Assembly (NCBI RefSeq): GCF_003286085.1
Contig: NW_020825288.1
Coordinates: forward strand, 17,360,001 to 17,424,000
Direction of reading: 5' to 3'
DNA: 64,000 nucleotides
DNA from: Drosophila persimilis
Lineage: Eukaryota > Arthropoda > Insecta > Diptera > Drosophilidae
Shown here: piece after piece, positions 12,022 to 23,500 of the stretch
Layout: each line of letters starts with the position of its first letter
How positions within the stretch are numbered: the stretch's first letter is position 1
Notes under the pieces: generated by a model
The model's database searches: none
The model's input: the letters and a program-made list of their open reading frames with translations, nothing else
What the model was told of the DNA's origin: nothing
Position numbers and translations under genes: made by a program

Positions 12022-12575
12022 GTAGGGGTGGAACAGCTGTTCGTCTGAAATGGCATCTGGACACCGGCGTCTTCAGGATTCTGGAGACAGGAAGATAATA
12101 AGAAAAGCTATAACGGCGTTTTATTCGGAACAAAATCTAAAGTTAACCATGTCAAAGTCTCGCCAACTTGTTGACGAAATAACCAAGTTATTTCCAAATG
12201 AAATGAAAGATCATTGGATCTGCGGGAGCCTAAATCGTGTAAATTTCTACAACAATATACAATCAAAGAAGTATGAGCTAAAAAAGAAGACTAAGGCTAA
12301 CAGTATACCGCCATCCAACGCTCCTGCTGTAACACTCTGCTGCCATGCAGACAAACTTACATGCAGCACCTGCGCGGAGTTCACCTGTACAAAATGCAGT
12401 GCATCCTGCAATAAGTGCACCCAACTGATATGCAGCAGCTGCGAGTTTTCCAAAAGAGCATTGTAAGTCTATCTATCTTTTTCTAACATTCTAACAAATC
12501 TAATATGATCTCTAATGTCTCTTCCACAGAAATCTGGAACTGCTTTGCCATATGTGCGAAAAGTTCCAGGTCTAA
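11893..12575 (+). CDS. Siva-like cysteine-rich zinc-binding protein (3 exons)
   Basis: Exons 11893-12021, 12077-12462 and 12530-12575 join in frame into 186 residues. Introns of 55 and 67 bp have GT/AG ends. The C-terminus has Cys at 139, 142, 147, 150, 154, 157, 162, 165, 178 and 181, giving C-x2-C-x4-C-x2-C-x3-C-x2-C-x4-C-x2-C and a final LC-x2-C-x2-F. This spacing is identical to the zinc-binding C-terminus of human Siva (CD27-binding pro-apoptotic adaptor, 175 residues). The N-terminus starts MPKR, as Siva does. The middle (about 60-118) is basic and helical-looking and not obviously Siva. Siva proteins bind death-receptor tails and regulate apoptosis and NF-kB; that role is inferred here. 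A shorter form could start at the ATG at 12050 if intron 1 is not used. The gene is in the same orientation as CG11873, about 1.1 kb upstream of its leader. It could instead be an unrelated protein with convergent Cys spacing. Confidence 0.68.
12077..12462 (+). CDS. Siva-like gene, coding exon 2
   Basis: Encodes residues 44-171 plus two bases of 172, including eight of the ten Cys of the zinc-binding module. It ends GCATT|GTAAGT. A stop (TAA) immediately follows if the intron is not removed, which would lose the last LC-x2-C pair. Confidence 0.75.
12530..12575 (+). CDS. Siva-like gene, terminal coding exon
   Basis: A short 46-base exon after TTCCACAG. It adds NLELLCHMCEKFQV and the stop TAA, supplying the last Cys pair and the terminal Phe that match the end of the Siva family. 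Confidence 0.72.
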
Positions 12576-13115
12576 AATTTTACTTTCGTGTCAGCAACAA
12601 ATTTCAAAAGTTGTGCCAAAATAATTAGGAAAATCATCGATGTCTGCAAAGTACATCCAAACATCGATGACAATGTTTCGACGTTTCAGCTCTAATTTCT
12701 GTAATCTAATTAATCTAATCTAATACTTAATTATAACGTGGTCTTTTCTTAAGCAAAGGTTGGGATGGACCAACAGGAGTTTTTATTATATGTGTTATTT
12801 ATATGTTTTCCAGCGGTTTAACTACAGTTTCCATCCCGTTTAAATAGAGGGGGGTTAAGTGGGCTAAGTTTGTTTTTTCATCGGCGCTCTCTCTCTCTCC
12901 GAGGAACGATAAGCGTAGGTGTGACCACCAGTGCTGCCGATTACGCTTTTTTACCGTCAGATCTGGCTTTTTTTAAAGACCATATCGGGAAAAATTTACA
13001 ATCAAAACACAAAAAAGGGAAAGCGAAAGTACCGCCAAAGCCGAACGTGAACCCTAGGCTTAGACGCTGTGCTGGACCAAATTCAAATGATACCATTCAA
13101 ATACAGACCAGCGGC
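12576..13115. other. 3' flank of Siva-like gene; unassigned
   Basis: Includes the probable short 3' UTR (no canonical AATAAA close by) and a (TAATC)n-like AT stretch near 12700-12730. The frame at 12870-13130 is open but lacks recognisable content. It runs straight into repeat copy C, so I do not call it a gene. Confidence 0.4.
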
Positions 13116-13268
13116 GACCTTTTTCGCTAAAACCTTATTTTAAGCAAAATCCAAAAAAAGCAAGTATTAAAAATAAGCCTGTTAAGTAGAAAATTGATTC
13201 ATCAATCGTATAAAAATAGGTGGGCATGGCTAAATGTTCTATATAGCTGGGAGGATTCGCCGGAAGAT
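13116..13268. repeat. Dispersed ~180-bp repeat, copy C
   Basis: Same sequence as copy B with only scattered substitutions, starting GACCTTTTTCGCTAAAACC and ending near GGATTCGCCGGAA. Its right end is truncated relative to copy B. Confidence 0.85.
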
Positions 13269-13366
13269 CAAAAACGAGGAATATGTAAAATATAACTTGA
13301 ATTTGTCAGTATATTTACGGTATATTTTTAAAATGAGATGGTATATTTTGCTGTATTTCCGAGGGT

Positions 13367-13471
13367 CTGGCAACGCCAAAACGGCGATGGTTTTTTGACA
13401 TCGATCTATCGATAGTGCCATCACAGTCCGCCATATTGTCCGCGTCAGTGTTTGGCTCTGGCAACGCCAAA
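13367..13471. promoter_or_regulatory. Upstream promoter region of CG11873 with paired NF1-like motifs
   Basis: The 14-mer CTGGCAACGCCAAA occurs at 13367-13380 and again at 13458-13471. It contains the inverted repeat TGGC-AAC-GCCA. A DRE lies between the two copies. Their position just upstream of the leader suggests promoter elements; the binding factor is unknown. Confidence 0.45.
13407..13414. promoter_or_regulatory. DRE (TATCGATA), DREF/BEAF-32 type
   Basis: A perfect palindromic TATCGATA in ATCGATCTATCGATAG. DREF uses this motif at TATA-less housekeeping promoters, fitting a ubiquitously expressed chromatin-remodeller subunit. It lies about 1 kb upstream of the CG11873 start codon. Confidence 0.6.
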
Positions 13472-13599
13472 TCGTCGGGCGATAAAATAGAAATAAATGA
13501 GAAAAAAATTGTGCGAAGCGAGAACATGGAAAACCCCCATGCGCGTTGTTTAAGAAAAGATCCAACAATTGTGTGTGCATCGTGCTAAATCGTGGTTAC

Positions 13600-14428
13600 A
13601 TTGTGCGTACAACGAAACGCACAAAATACTACATATATTTTAGGCAGTTTACAACTTCATTCGTGCTTCTGCTCTCGTCGGCGCGGCGCTCTTTTCGTTG
13701 TATGGGCCGTGCGTAACAAATAAAATTGCCAAAAAATCACGGAAAATGCACAGAAGCTGTGCGGAAATGTAAATAAACGAAATTCGAATGAGCAATGCGT
13801 GTTTCAGTGTAATTCGTTTAATCAAAATGTGTGGAAAAGGAAAAATCTTGTGACGACGACGACGACGACGTGCTGCTGCTGCGTTCATTGACGTGACGCG
13901 CGAGTGTGTGTGTGTTTTGATGTGTGTTGGCGCGTGGGCCAGTGTGTGTGTAGCTGAATGTGGCTGCGAATTGTTGTCAAACCAAAAATATACATACAAC
14001 AAAAGCCAGCGTGGAAGCAGCAACAAACAAAACACCACAACACAGCAGAAATAGCAATACAAAAATAAGCATAAATTATTTAATAACAACAACAACAAGT
14101 TGTCCAAAGGAAAAGAAAGCCAACAGTCAGTCGCGTGCAGTGCAAAATGTCTCTCTCGTTTGAGTGTGTGTGTGTTGAGTGTATAGAATTGAATAAGCAG
14201 TGGCACACAGCAAGAGGAAATAGGCAAGAAGTAGTTTAGTCCAAGCAGCAACAAGAGAAACGGAACTGTCAAATACGAAGAAGTAGCGGGCCAACAACTG
14301 CCGCACAAATGAAGCAATCAAATTTTGTATAATTTTTGCACAAGCCAAAATTTGTCTGTACCCCCCACTACCCCCCACACCACCCTCTACAACAAAACAG
14401 CAGCACAGGGAGCATAAATCTTTTGCCA
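13600..14428 (+). other. Probable 5' leader of CG11873
   Basis: GC/A-rich leader-like sequence between the DRE-type promoter and the start codon at 14429, with several upstream ATGs and no intron evident. The transcription start is not determined; the left coordinate is an estimate from promoter motifs. Confidence 0.45.
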
Positions 14429-14459
14429 ATGAGTCGCAGACAGTCATTGGATCGACCAG
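14429..14459 (+). CDS. CG11873 coding exon 1
   Basis: ATGAGTCGCAGACAGTCATT starts MSRRQSLDRP plus one base; the donor is CCAG|GTGAGT. It joins exon 2 as G|GA (Gly), keeping the frame into ILSPPGPFLTP. RRQSLD resembles a basophilic kinase or 14-3-3 site, which is an inference. Confidence 0.75.
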
Positions 14460-14831
14460 GTGAGTGTATAGAAAAAAAAAGAATGCCTAATGCTCTTCTC
14501 TCTTGGCAAAGAACAGAGAGAACAATCAACGGAAATGCTGATGCTAAGTTGGGGAGAGAGCGAGAGATGCTGCTGCACACGATGTGCACTTTCCGCGCCT
14601 GCTCTCGTTCTCTCCGTCTCTCGGAGTCTTGCTGCTAAAAATAACAGCACTCTCTCTCTCTCTCGCTGTGCGATGCGCAGCTGCTCTCAAACACTTGAAC
14701 TGTCGGCTTTGTAAACATCAACCAGAAGCAGAAAAATTAGAAGCATCGGCAAGCAGTAACAAAATAACTGTATAATTACTCTTTTGCAATACAAAAAGAA
14801 TCTTGAAATATGAATGGGACGACATCGCACG

Positions 14832-14864
<33 letters not shown>

Positions 14865-17546
14865 TTTGGTGGCAGTGTCTCACTCGCTCGCTCGCTTGCT
14901 GGCAATTCTATTTATAGAGGTAAAACTCGAGCGAGGAAAAGAGAAAGTATGTCTGGCTGGGCCACTACTGTCACTGTCTCTTGAGCACATGTAAATGCGC
15001 ACTGTCTGTGTGTGCGTCTGTGTGAGAAAGAAAGAAAGCAAGCAGTGGACGTAATGGCCAATAACCATAAACAAAAAAAACTACTAAAAAAAATTCCCCA
15101 ACATTTTGCTTATGCCAGTTTTTGTGTTTCGCTCAGGTTGTAAATATTGTTAAAAAGGAAAAACACGGCAGGAATGTTGTCTAAATACGAGTATAAACTG
15201 CAATTAGCATTGAATGCCGCTTTCCGTACAACTGTCTGGCCACCCGGCACCGCCCACTAAAATACTTACACCTGCTTTTGCGTGTCTGTAGTCTTTAATT
15301 TATTTATAACATTCAATGTAAACTCTGGCTAAAGCGCCAGCGAGAACACAAACATTCCCGCGCGCAAAGGCAGCAGCCAAGAGGCCGCCGACTAGGAGAT
15401 ACCCTCTAAAAAAGAGAGTGAACATGGCGAAATGAGCGGTAAAGGGATGGCAAAGCAGTAAATAAGAGGAGATGCTTCTACCGCTTGTTGCCTTCGCTTA
15501 TCAGAGCACATATACCCCTCTTGAATCCAGTCTTGTAACAAGTATAACAACAAAACGCAACACGAAGCCGCAACACAACACACCATAAAACACTGGCAGT
15601 CAGCAAGGGGCAGCCAGTCAGTCACTCAGGCAGGGAGTCGCGTTTGCTTGGGGTTTTTTTTTATTATTATTATTTGCCGCTTTGTAGGTCAGGGTTGTCG
15701 TGTGTAATGCAAAACGTGCCAGCAGCAAATTGAATGAATAAGCGTGGCTGGCTGCACCGCCCATATCCCATATCCCATATCCATATTCTATTGCAATTGC
15801 AACAAAAGCATTAACAATTATTCCCGGCAATTTCCCGACAAAGCAGAAATTACTCCAAGCAGCCAGGGTGCACAATAAATAAACAGAAGCTCGTGCATAT
15901 TTTAATTGAAAGTGCCGATAATAACCGCTTGATGGTCATTGATCTATAAAAGTGCATTCCCATGGGTACCTGGATTGAATTTCGTTTTCTAATTGATATC
16001 TGGAGTGCCGCCGGCAAAGATATGGCAATTTTTACACTGAAAATGATTTATTATCTTCCTTTTTGGGGCTTTTTATTCGGGTCTTATATGGGGGCCTTTA
16101 CACAAAATCATATTTTTATTGCTTTGTGTGGGCGTTGCCGTCAATTGGTTTCGATTTTCACGTGACAAGACCTCATTAAGCAGTTTTTAAGGTTAAATCG
16201 ATTTTACAGGCCATTAAGCGCAATTGAAATTGTTTTTATTTCTGTTTTTATTCTTTATGGATAAATTAACTTTCGATTTAGTTCGAATAGAATATTCGGT
16301 GCTTTACTATGGAAATGTCGCACTTCTGAGGGACGATCTATTGGTACAACAATTATTTCTATCCTCTTTCAGGCCTTTCGTATGCCTCATTAGTATAAAA
16401 GCTTCCTGTTTGATTTTCGATTATGAAGCGATTAGTAACAATGACTCTCTCTCTTTTTTTTGTGTCATTTGATGACACGTACAACTTACATACATGCTAA
16501 AATCCCACCTTTATCCATAGGTGTGTGTGCGTTGACAGAGGTTTTCATTAGAATTTGTACTCTGTAATATACACACGGTACATATTTGATTTGCTTATCA
16601 GTCAAAGAGAGAAAGATAGAGAGCGGGAGCGGGAACGGGTGAGGTATAAGAAACCAAGGCTACTTGGGCACAAGGTGCGCTCCAAGACGATACAGAGCGT
16701 ACGAGAGAGAGAGCGAGTGAATGATTCACCTTGTGGATTTATACACCTTGCTTGGGCAATGCTCTCGCGCGCGCTCTCTCTCGCTCCCTCGCTGGGCTCT
16801 CTCGCGCCCACGTTTTCTTATCAATGCATTGTTGCTTCGTTGCGCCTAATTGCCGTTAGGTTTTCGTTCTATCGTTCTTTTGTGTAATGATTTATAAGCA
16901 GCAGCCAGACGTTAATTCGCCAACAAAGTAACAGCGAGGCCAAGAACAAGGCATAGAGGAACCCCAGAGGCCCATGACCAGGCTTAATTTCGTCCCCGCC
17001 CCGCACTCCCCACCCACCGTTTTAGGGGGAAAAGTCGAGCATTCGAGCGAGTCATCAGCCTCAAGTGGCTGACTGCCTGCTTTGGCACATCATTAATCTT
17101 GGCTCACAAAAGAGAGATGAAAAAAGTTGTCAAAAGTTGCCAAAGCAACACACACCCCGCACTCTCCCTCCCTCTCTCTCTCTCTCTTTGGCTTCTGTTT
17201 CTGCAAGTGTCGTTCTCTGTCTGTCTCATTCCCACCTAATGAAATTGCTTTGATTTTGAGACCAAGAAAGTTTTCTCATTTGTGACAGAAGAAGAAGCAG
17301 AAGAGAGAGAGTAAGAGGCAGGGAAATTACTCGAATCTTTGTGGTTAGGTCGAAAGTTTACACTTCTCCCTTTTTTGGGGGTTAATCTGGTTGGTGTGCC
17401 CCCACCACCCCCTGGGCTGCTGCGATGTGTATCTATCTATTAAAAAATTGAGGGCGAGTCGAAATGTGGCCAAAAGACGACGACAATCGCGAGGAGACGA
17501 CTCCTCGATGGCACGACGCTCTCTCAGGAAACTGTTTTTGACGGAG

Positions 17547-17579
<33 letters not shown>

Positions 17580-20500
17580 ACACTCACACACACAAAGAGA
17601 AATTAACGGCCATAACAATGTGCTCTTGGGCACGCAGAATAGTAGGCAATGCATTTAACAACACTGCTGAATGTTTCCCCCCCCAATGGCTCTCTGTATC
17701 CCCCCGGAACCAGACGACATGTGGAATGTTTTGTATTTTCTAATGGCATAAATTATTTTTGCCGCCCGAATGTCTAATATGGCGGTTCTTTTGCCTCTCT
17801 CTCTCTCTATCTGTCTCTCTCTGGCACGCTGTGTGTGTTCTCCTCTCACTCTCTTTTAATCGATTTGGTAACAGTTGCCGCCGTTGTTTTCATAAGGGGT
17901 TATATTCTGGTTTGATCTGGAGCCACAGAGAACAATGGAGAAGAAGACGTGACAGGACGAGATGAAGCGAGAACAAGGTACATAGCATAGAAGGTAGAAC
18001 GGAATGGCTGCCAGAACGTGGACTGCCTAACCTCATCGTGCGTTTCGTCTGTTATTTGTCCCGCTGCAGCGCGCTGCTTGTTTCGTTGCGTCGCTGCGCC
18101 TCTGCTTGCCGGGATGCTGTTGTCCCGCTCTTGTTCTTTCTGTTGTTTTTGCTGTTTCGGCTCTCGGGAGAGTTTTTGATTCGACATGTCCGCTCCTGCA
18201 ACCCTTTTTTTCCGACGTGTGTGTGTGTGCGTGCGTGTAAAGTTTTGCATTTTTATTATAGATAATTTGTGTACAGGTTTTTTGCGGCTGCCGCGCAAAC
18301 TCCCAACTTGACGACTCTTCACCTCTGCCCCACCCCCTTCCCCCTCTGGCCGCTTCTCTTCCTCCTTCTGTTCGCTGTCGCTGTCGTCGTCCTGTCTGCA
18401 TATGTTGTTGGATGCTGGGTTTTGTTTTTGTGCTGTTTCCTCCCTTTTGTTGAGGGGAGCCATAATTAATTTTCGACATTTGCTTTCGAGTGCGTTTGAA
18501 GTCTGGCAACATTGGAATATCCACCGCAAAAGTTCTGTACATTAGAGAGGGACAACAAATGGGGGAAGGATGGAGGGAAATTGTGTATTTAAATTGTGAT
18601 TAATGCCTTTGGGGGGGGTGCGGAAAAGCGACAAAACCAACAGAGAAAAGAGTATAAATCAAAATGAAAATAATGGGAAATATGGTTTATTGAAATAATC
18701 AAATATTTATGAGAAAGATACTCAAAAATATATGCGATTCTTAGGGGAAGGGGGCTTGGAAAGAAATATTTCTGTGATTCGAAGGAACAGCTAATAAATA
18801 TCTATGGGATATCTCAAAGAAGGCTTCCTGTCTACACAAGGAGAAGCCCTAGAAAGATTTAAAGCTGAAATTATACAAGGACTTGCCACTCTTGAAAGTT
18901 CTTCAAATTATCCTCATGGAAACAGGATGTATTCATCGTAAATCCTAATAATACTCGTTGAATGTAAATTTCCTCCATGAATGACTTTTATAACAGCCAA
19001 CAGCCGTAACATATGGGCGGCAAATGTAAGCTCAAGATTAATCCTGTTGCCCTGAGCGACACCACCCCCGCCACCGGCCTGATGGAATATACTCTGTCTC
19101 TTTCTCTTGGGATGGGTCTCTCCGAATAACAATCGCGCAATGCTACCGTTGTTATGTGTCAGGACTCAACTTGTTTCCTGTTTCCTCTTGGAAAACTCTT
19201 GGACAAGCCCACACTCAAATGATAGACAATAGAAGATGCACTTCCTATGCTCTGGCTCTGTCGCACAAAATTCTGCCGCCTGTCAAGGAAGGGAGGGGGA
19301 GGGGCAAAGGGAAAGGCGGAGGCGGAGGCGGAGGCGGAGGAAAAGCATCATCTTATTACACTTCAGCGGATGCATTTTGCATGCCATTCACTTCACTCTG
19401 GCCCCCCCTGGGGGGATCATTCATTCAGTCATGTGTGCACTCTGCCATTCTGTGCAACGGCACTTGACATTCGCAGTCGCAGTCGCAGTCGATGGCATGG
19501 CAGGGGAGGGGTGGGGCAGAGGGGAAGGCGTACAGTGCAGTGCCAGATAATGGGTTAAGTTAATGGTCTAGTGCTCTCTACTACGCACAGTGGGGTAAAT
19601 AAGTAATTGACCAGGAAATTTCAAAGAATTTCAAGAACTGGAACACCTTTTTTCATACATTTCAGAAACATTTATTGAAACCGTACCTACAACTATGACC
19701 TGCACTGTTTCTGTATTATTTATATCGGTGTGTGTGTGTGTGTGTCTCTGCCCCAAAGATATTATGATAAAAAACCGAATTTGAGTTTGTTTTCTCTGGT
19801 TTACGCTGGATAATTTCTGGGCCGCCCCCCCCGCGCCCCAAGGCGGACGGCTGGATGCTTCATTATGTATTCAGAGGGTAAACATTTGCACAAGTGTCCG
19901 GAGGGGTACGCCTGTACCCGTACACGGCCACGGATCGCTGCAAAGTGCGGAGTTTGCTTCGATGATGTGGAGAGCATTTTATGGAGCCTCTAAATGTTGG
20001 TTAATTGTGATCGCGTGCCACACACACGAAAAGGGTTTAGTGCAGCGGCAAATCGCTGGCAACAAACTGCAAGAGGCACGAACAGCTCCGGCAGTTGACC
20101 CAATTCTCAAAGCACTGGATGGATGACCTTAATGCTGGCCAGACCCTACTAAAAGTGGAAGTGGAAAAGTGGCAGTGGCAGGGTTAACTTTTGTGTGTGC
20201 AATGTTGGAGAAAACTTTGCATATTTCAAGAGCCAGGGAGAAAGGGCGAGAGGTGGCCCCAGTACTCCCGACTTTGAAAGTGAGCAACTGTTGTTGGGCC
20301 TGTTCCTCCACGCACACACACCAGCACACACAGATAAACATTCATTCATTCCCAAAGGCATTTGCATAGCCCTTGGGTCTCTCGTCCTGGGGGTGCTGTG
20401 GTGCTGTGCCTGAATGGAGCTGGTGCTGTTTTCCCCTTCTTTTGCTCATTTCATATTCCCATTTGCCGGAAGGGGGGGGTGCAACAGTTTGTTTCATAAT

Positions 20501-23500
20501 CCAATTACAGTCACTTTTCATTTTGAGGAAATCGGACACGTTGTCACGGCTGTCAGGGGCAGGAGGAGGAGAAGGAGGGGAAGCAGAGGGTAGTGATGAT
20601 TGGATTCCACTCATCCATGAAACCGTTTAACGAGTCGATCTACTCTGCTTTGAGTGAATGTCACTCTCTCTCAGCCGCTCTTGCCCTCTCTCAGATCTGG
20701 TGGCCACATGAATCAATAACCGCTAAGAGAGCTCCCTAATTAGCAAATTAACGAAAGTGCAAAAAATAGCAAAGATAATAATTATGGTAGGATGCAGCTG
20801 GATGCAGCAAACAAAACGTGTAATGATCGATAATGATGGGAAATAACACACACACACACTAAAGGAGAAGAGGAGTGGCGAGGAGAAAAGAAGAACCATC
20901 TGCCGCCACCGTTGCTGTTCTTTGGAGTTTTATGTAATCTAAACAATACCTGCTGGGCATATCAGACAGCACAAGCAGCAGCAGAAGAGACTCCCGACTC
21001 CAACTGCTCTCCCGCTCTCTATCTCTCTTCCTAATCTTGCAAGCAGTTCAATCAAGAACAATGAACCAAACAAAAGCCAAGTGCACACAGAAAAACAGAG
21101 CGAGAGAGAGAGAGAGGGAGAGCAACACATACACGTAAAAGGATAACAGGCTTTGTCTCATTCACACACATAGAGCTCTCCCGAATGTCGGTGGCGGGGG
21201 GATATACAGGTAGCATCATCACATCGCATCGCATCGAATGGTCTTCTGCTGTTCTCTTTTGTCTGTCTGCGGCGACAACAACAAAAAATTGCAGGCTACA
21301 AAAATTGGCCCGAACCACTTACACCCTGTCCAGCCCGCAATGCACCGTGCTGTTTGTTAGATGCTCCTTTGAGCTGGGCAATTTTCAGGCATTTGGTAGA
21401 AGCAAAACTCTATTACCTGTTGTAAGAATGTGGCCAACAGCAGATTGATGGTTCCCCCGTTGCTCTGTTGCCCAAAATTGAGGAGATTGATGGGGGGGAT
21501 GAGATGTCCGAGAAAGGAAGAGCCCCTGATGTACCAGAGGAAAAGTTTTAATTGTGGGATATGTAAGGGGGAGTGGGAGGAAGAGCGAGAATATAATGCG
21601 AGTGGAGATGGGAGATTACATTCTCTCCATACTCAAGATTAGGCCAATTTGCAGCCATCAAAGCATTGCCAACTGCAGCTCAAATACAAACAAACAAACC
21701 CAAGAAAGAACCAAGTAGTCGACCCATTGGATGGCCTTTGAATGTCGATGTTTGGTAGTTTAGTAAGAGAATAGATTAAAGAGTTGGATGTTTTTTTTTA
21801 ATAAATTACCTCTCGTTTTTGTTTGGTAAGATCTGCTTTTTGCCCTGCTTTGAGCCCTGCTTGGAGCCCTGCTATGAGCCCTGCTTCTCTTTCTGCACTG
21901 CTTTGCAAAGCTCTCAATAAAACCGCTATACTCCCCACCACCAGCAAGGGTATCAAAACATTGCCATTTGAATGTGTACATGTCTGTGCATGCATGCATG
22001 CGTGCATGTGCATACATACAACCGTACATATGGATGTACATATATTCGTCTCCCGCTCTGCATATTGCGCTTTGCGTTGGAATTTCAAACTGAATTTTGC
22101 CGATGGCCATCATCTCTCTTGCATGCGAGTGACGGGCGGAGGGGAAAGGGAAAGCAGACCAAAAAGAAGAGCAAAGACCAGCGGAGAGCAAAGCTCATCC
22201 ATTAGCTGACGTCACACACAAACACACGCACACACTCTACCTGAAACATATTTTCCATTGTTTGTCGTTGTTGTTGGTTCTCCTCGTCTGCTTCTTCTTT
22301 AGTCTATGCTTGAATGTGTGTGTGTATCTGTCATTTGGCCGCTCATTGTGTTTGCATAGGCAAAGAAAGCGTGTAGGGCAAAGGGTGGCGTGGCGAGGGA
22401 GGGGGAGGGAGACACAGAGAAAGATTGACAGATAAACCAGCGATGAGGTTATACACACATTTACTGGACCACCTTCGCAGGTCCGTTCTCCCGCACTCTC
22501 TGTCTCCCCTACCCCAGCCTTCCCTTTGCCACTGAAGCGCATCTAAAAAGGTAATTTGCTTCACTTTTGAGGATATTTCGTTCGTTACGAAAGAATCGTT
22601 AGTGTCTGTCTTCGTCTGTGTTCGTTTCGTCTATCTCTTTGTTTCTGCTGGCTCGCAGAACTCATTGTTGTTCTGTTGGCTGTCGGCTGCCGCCTACCTG
22701 CGCTACTCTGCCCTGCTCTCATCCGTCTCTCTTTGCCTCTTCGCTTTGACCGCTCGTCAAGCAGCAAGCAGTGCTCTTGTTTATGTGCTTTGATGGGCAC
22801 AATTATTTCCCATTTAATGTGGGAAATTTCGGTTTCTGCGAGAGGCAGAGATGATCATCGATAGGCGATTGTTTGGTATCGAAAATAGTACAATTGAGAT
22901 CTCCATAATCACTGTTAATTGTTATAATCCAATATCTACTCTCTTTCTTGTCATTTCAGGTAAATAAATTCCCCAATTATCCCCCAAAAAACGCACTAGA
23001 GTGCTTATGGCAAACGGTAAAACAAAATCATAATTCTTAATCTCCATTAGCTCTGGGGTTTAACGACCTCCACGAGGTTTACTCAACATTTAATTGGCTT
23101 GGCAAAGAGCGGAGGTGGGGGAGGCACCTAATTATGGGTAGATTATGTTCCTTCTTCGAGAAAGAGATTTCCAAATGATGTACTACCCGCGCACGTGACA
23201 GGCTGGACACCCGGGGAATGGGAAAGGGATACTCTTTGCCCCGACGATGGCTGCAAGATGACTTCTTATTTATTTATAATGCAATTTTTTAAGGGACAGA
23301 AAATGGCTTCATAAAAGCGCCACCAAGATGTCAAAAGAACGAACGATGGATATACAGTGGGTAGAGGAGGAAGTGGATTAAAACTAATTTCCTACGTAAT
23401 ACGCAGGGCAGAAAGGGAGAGGGAGAGTGGAAAATAGTCACTCAACTAAACTGAAACTTTGGCCCCCTCGGAGAACGGAATGACACAAAGCAATCAAAGC

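Noticed and set aside
12870-13130. 86-residue frame on plus downstream of the Siva-like gene
   Set aside because: No recognisable domain, and it runs into repeat copy C; its basic-rich stretch could be a decayed fragment but nothing supports a gene.
21956-22045. ATGC/TGTACAT alternating purine-pyrimidine tract as a structured RNA
   Set aside because: The self-complementarity is explained by the simple ATGC repeat; no stable conserved hairpin can be argued from one sequence.
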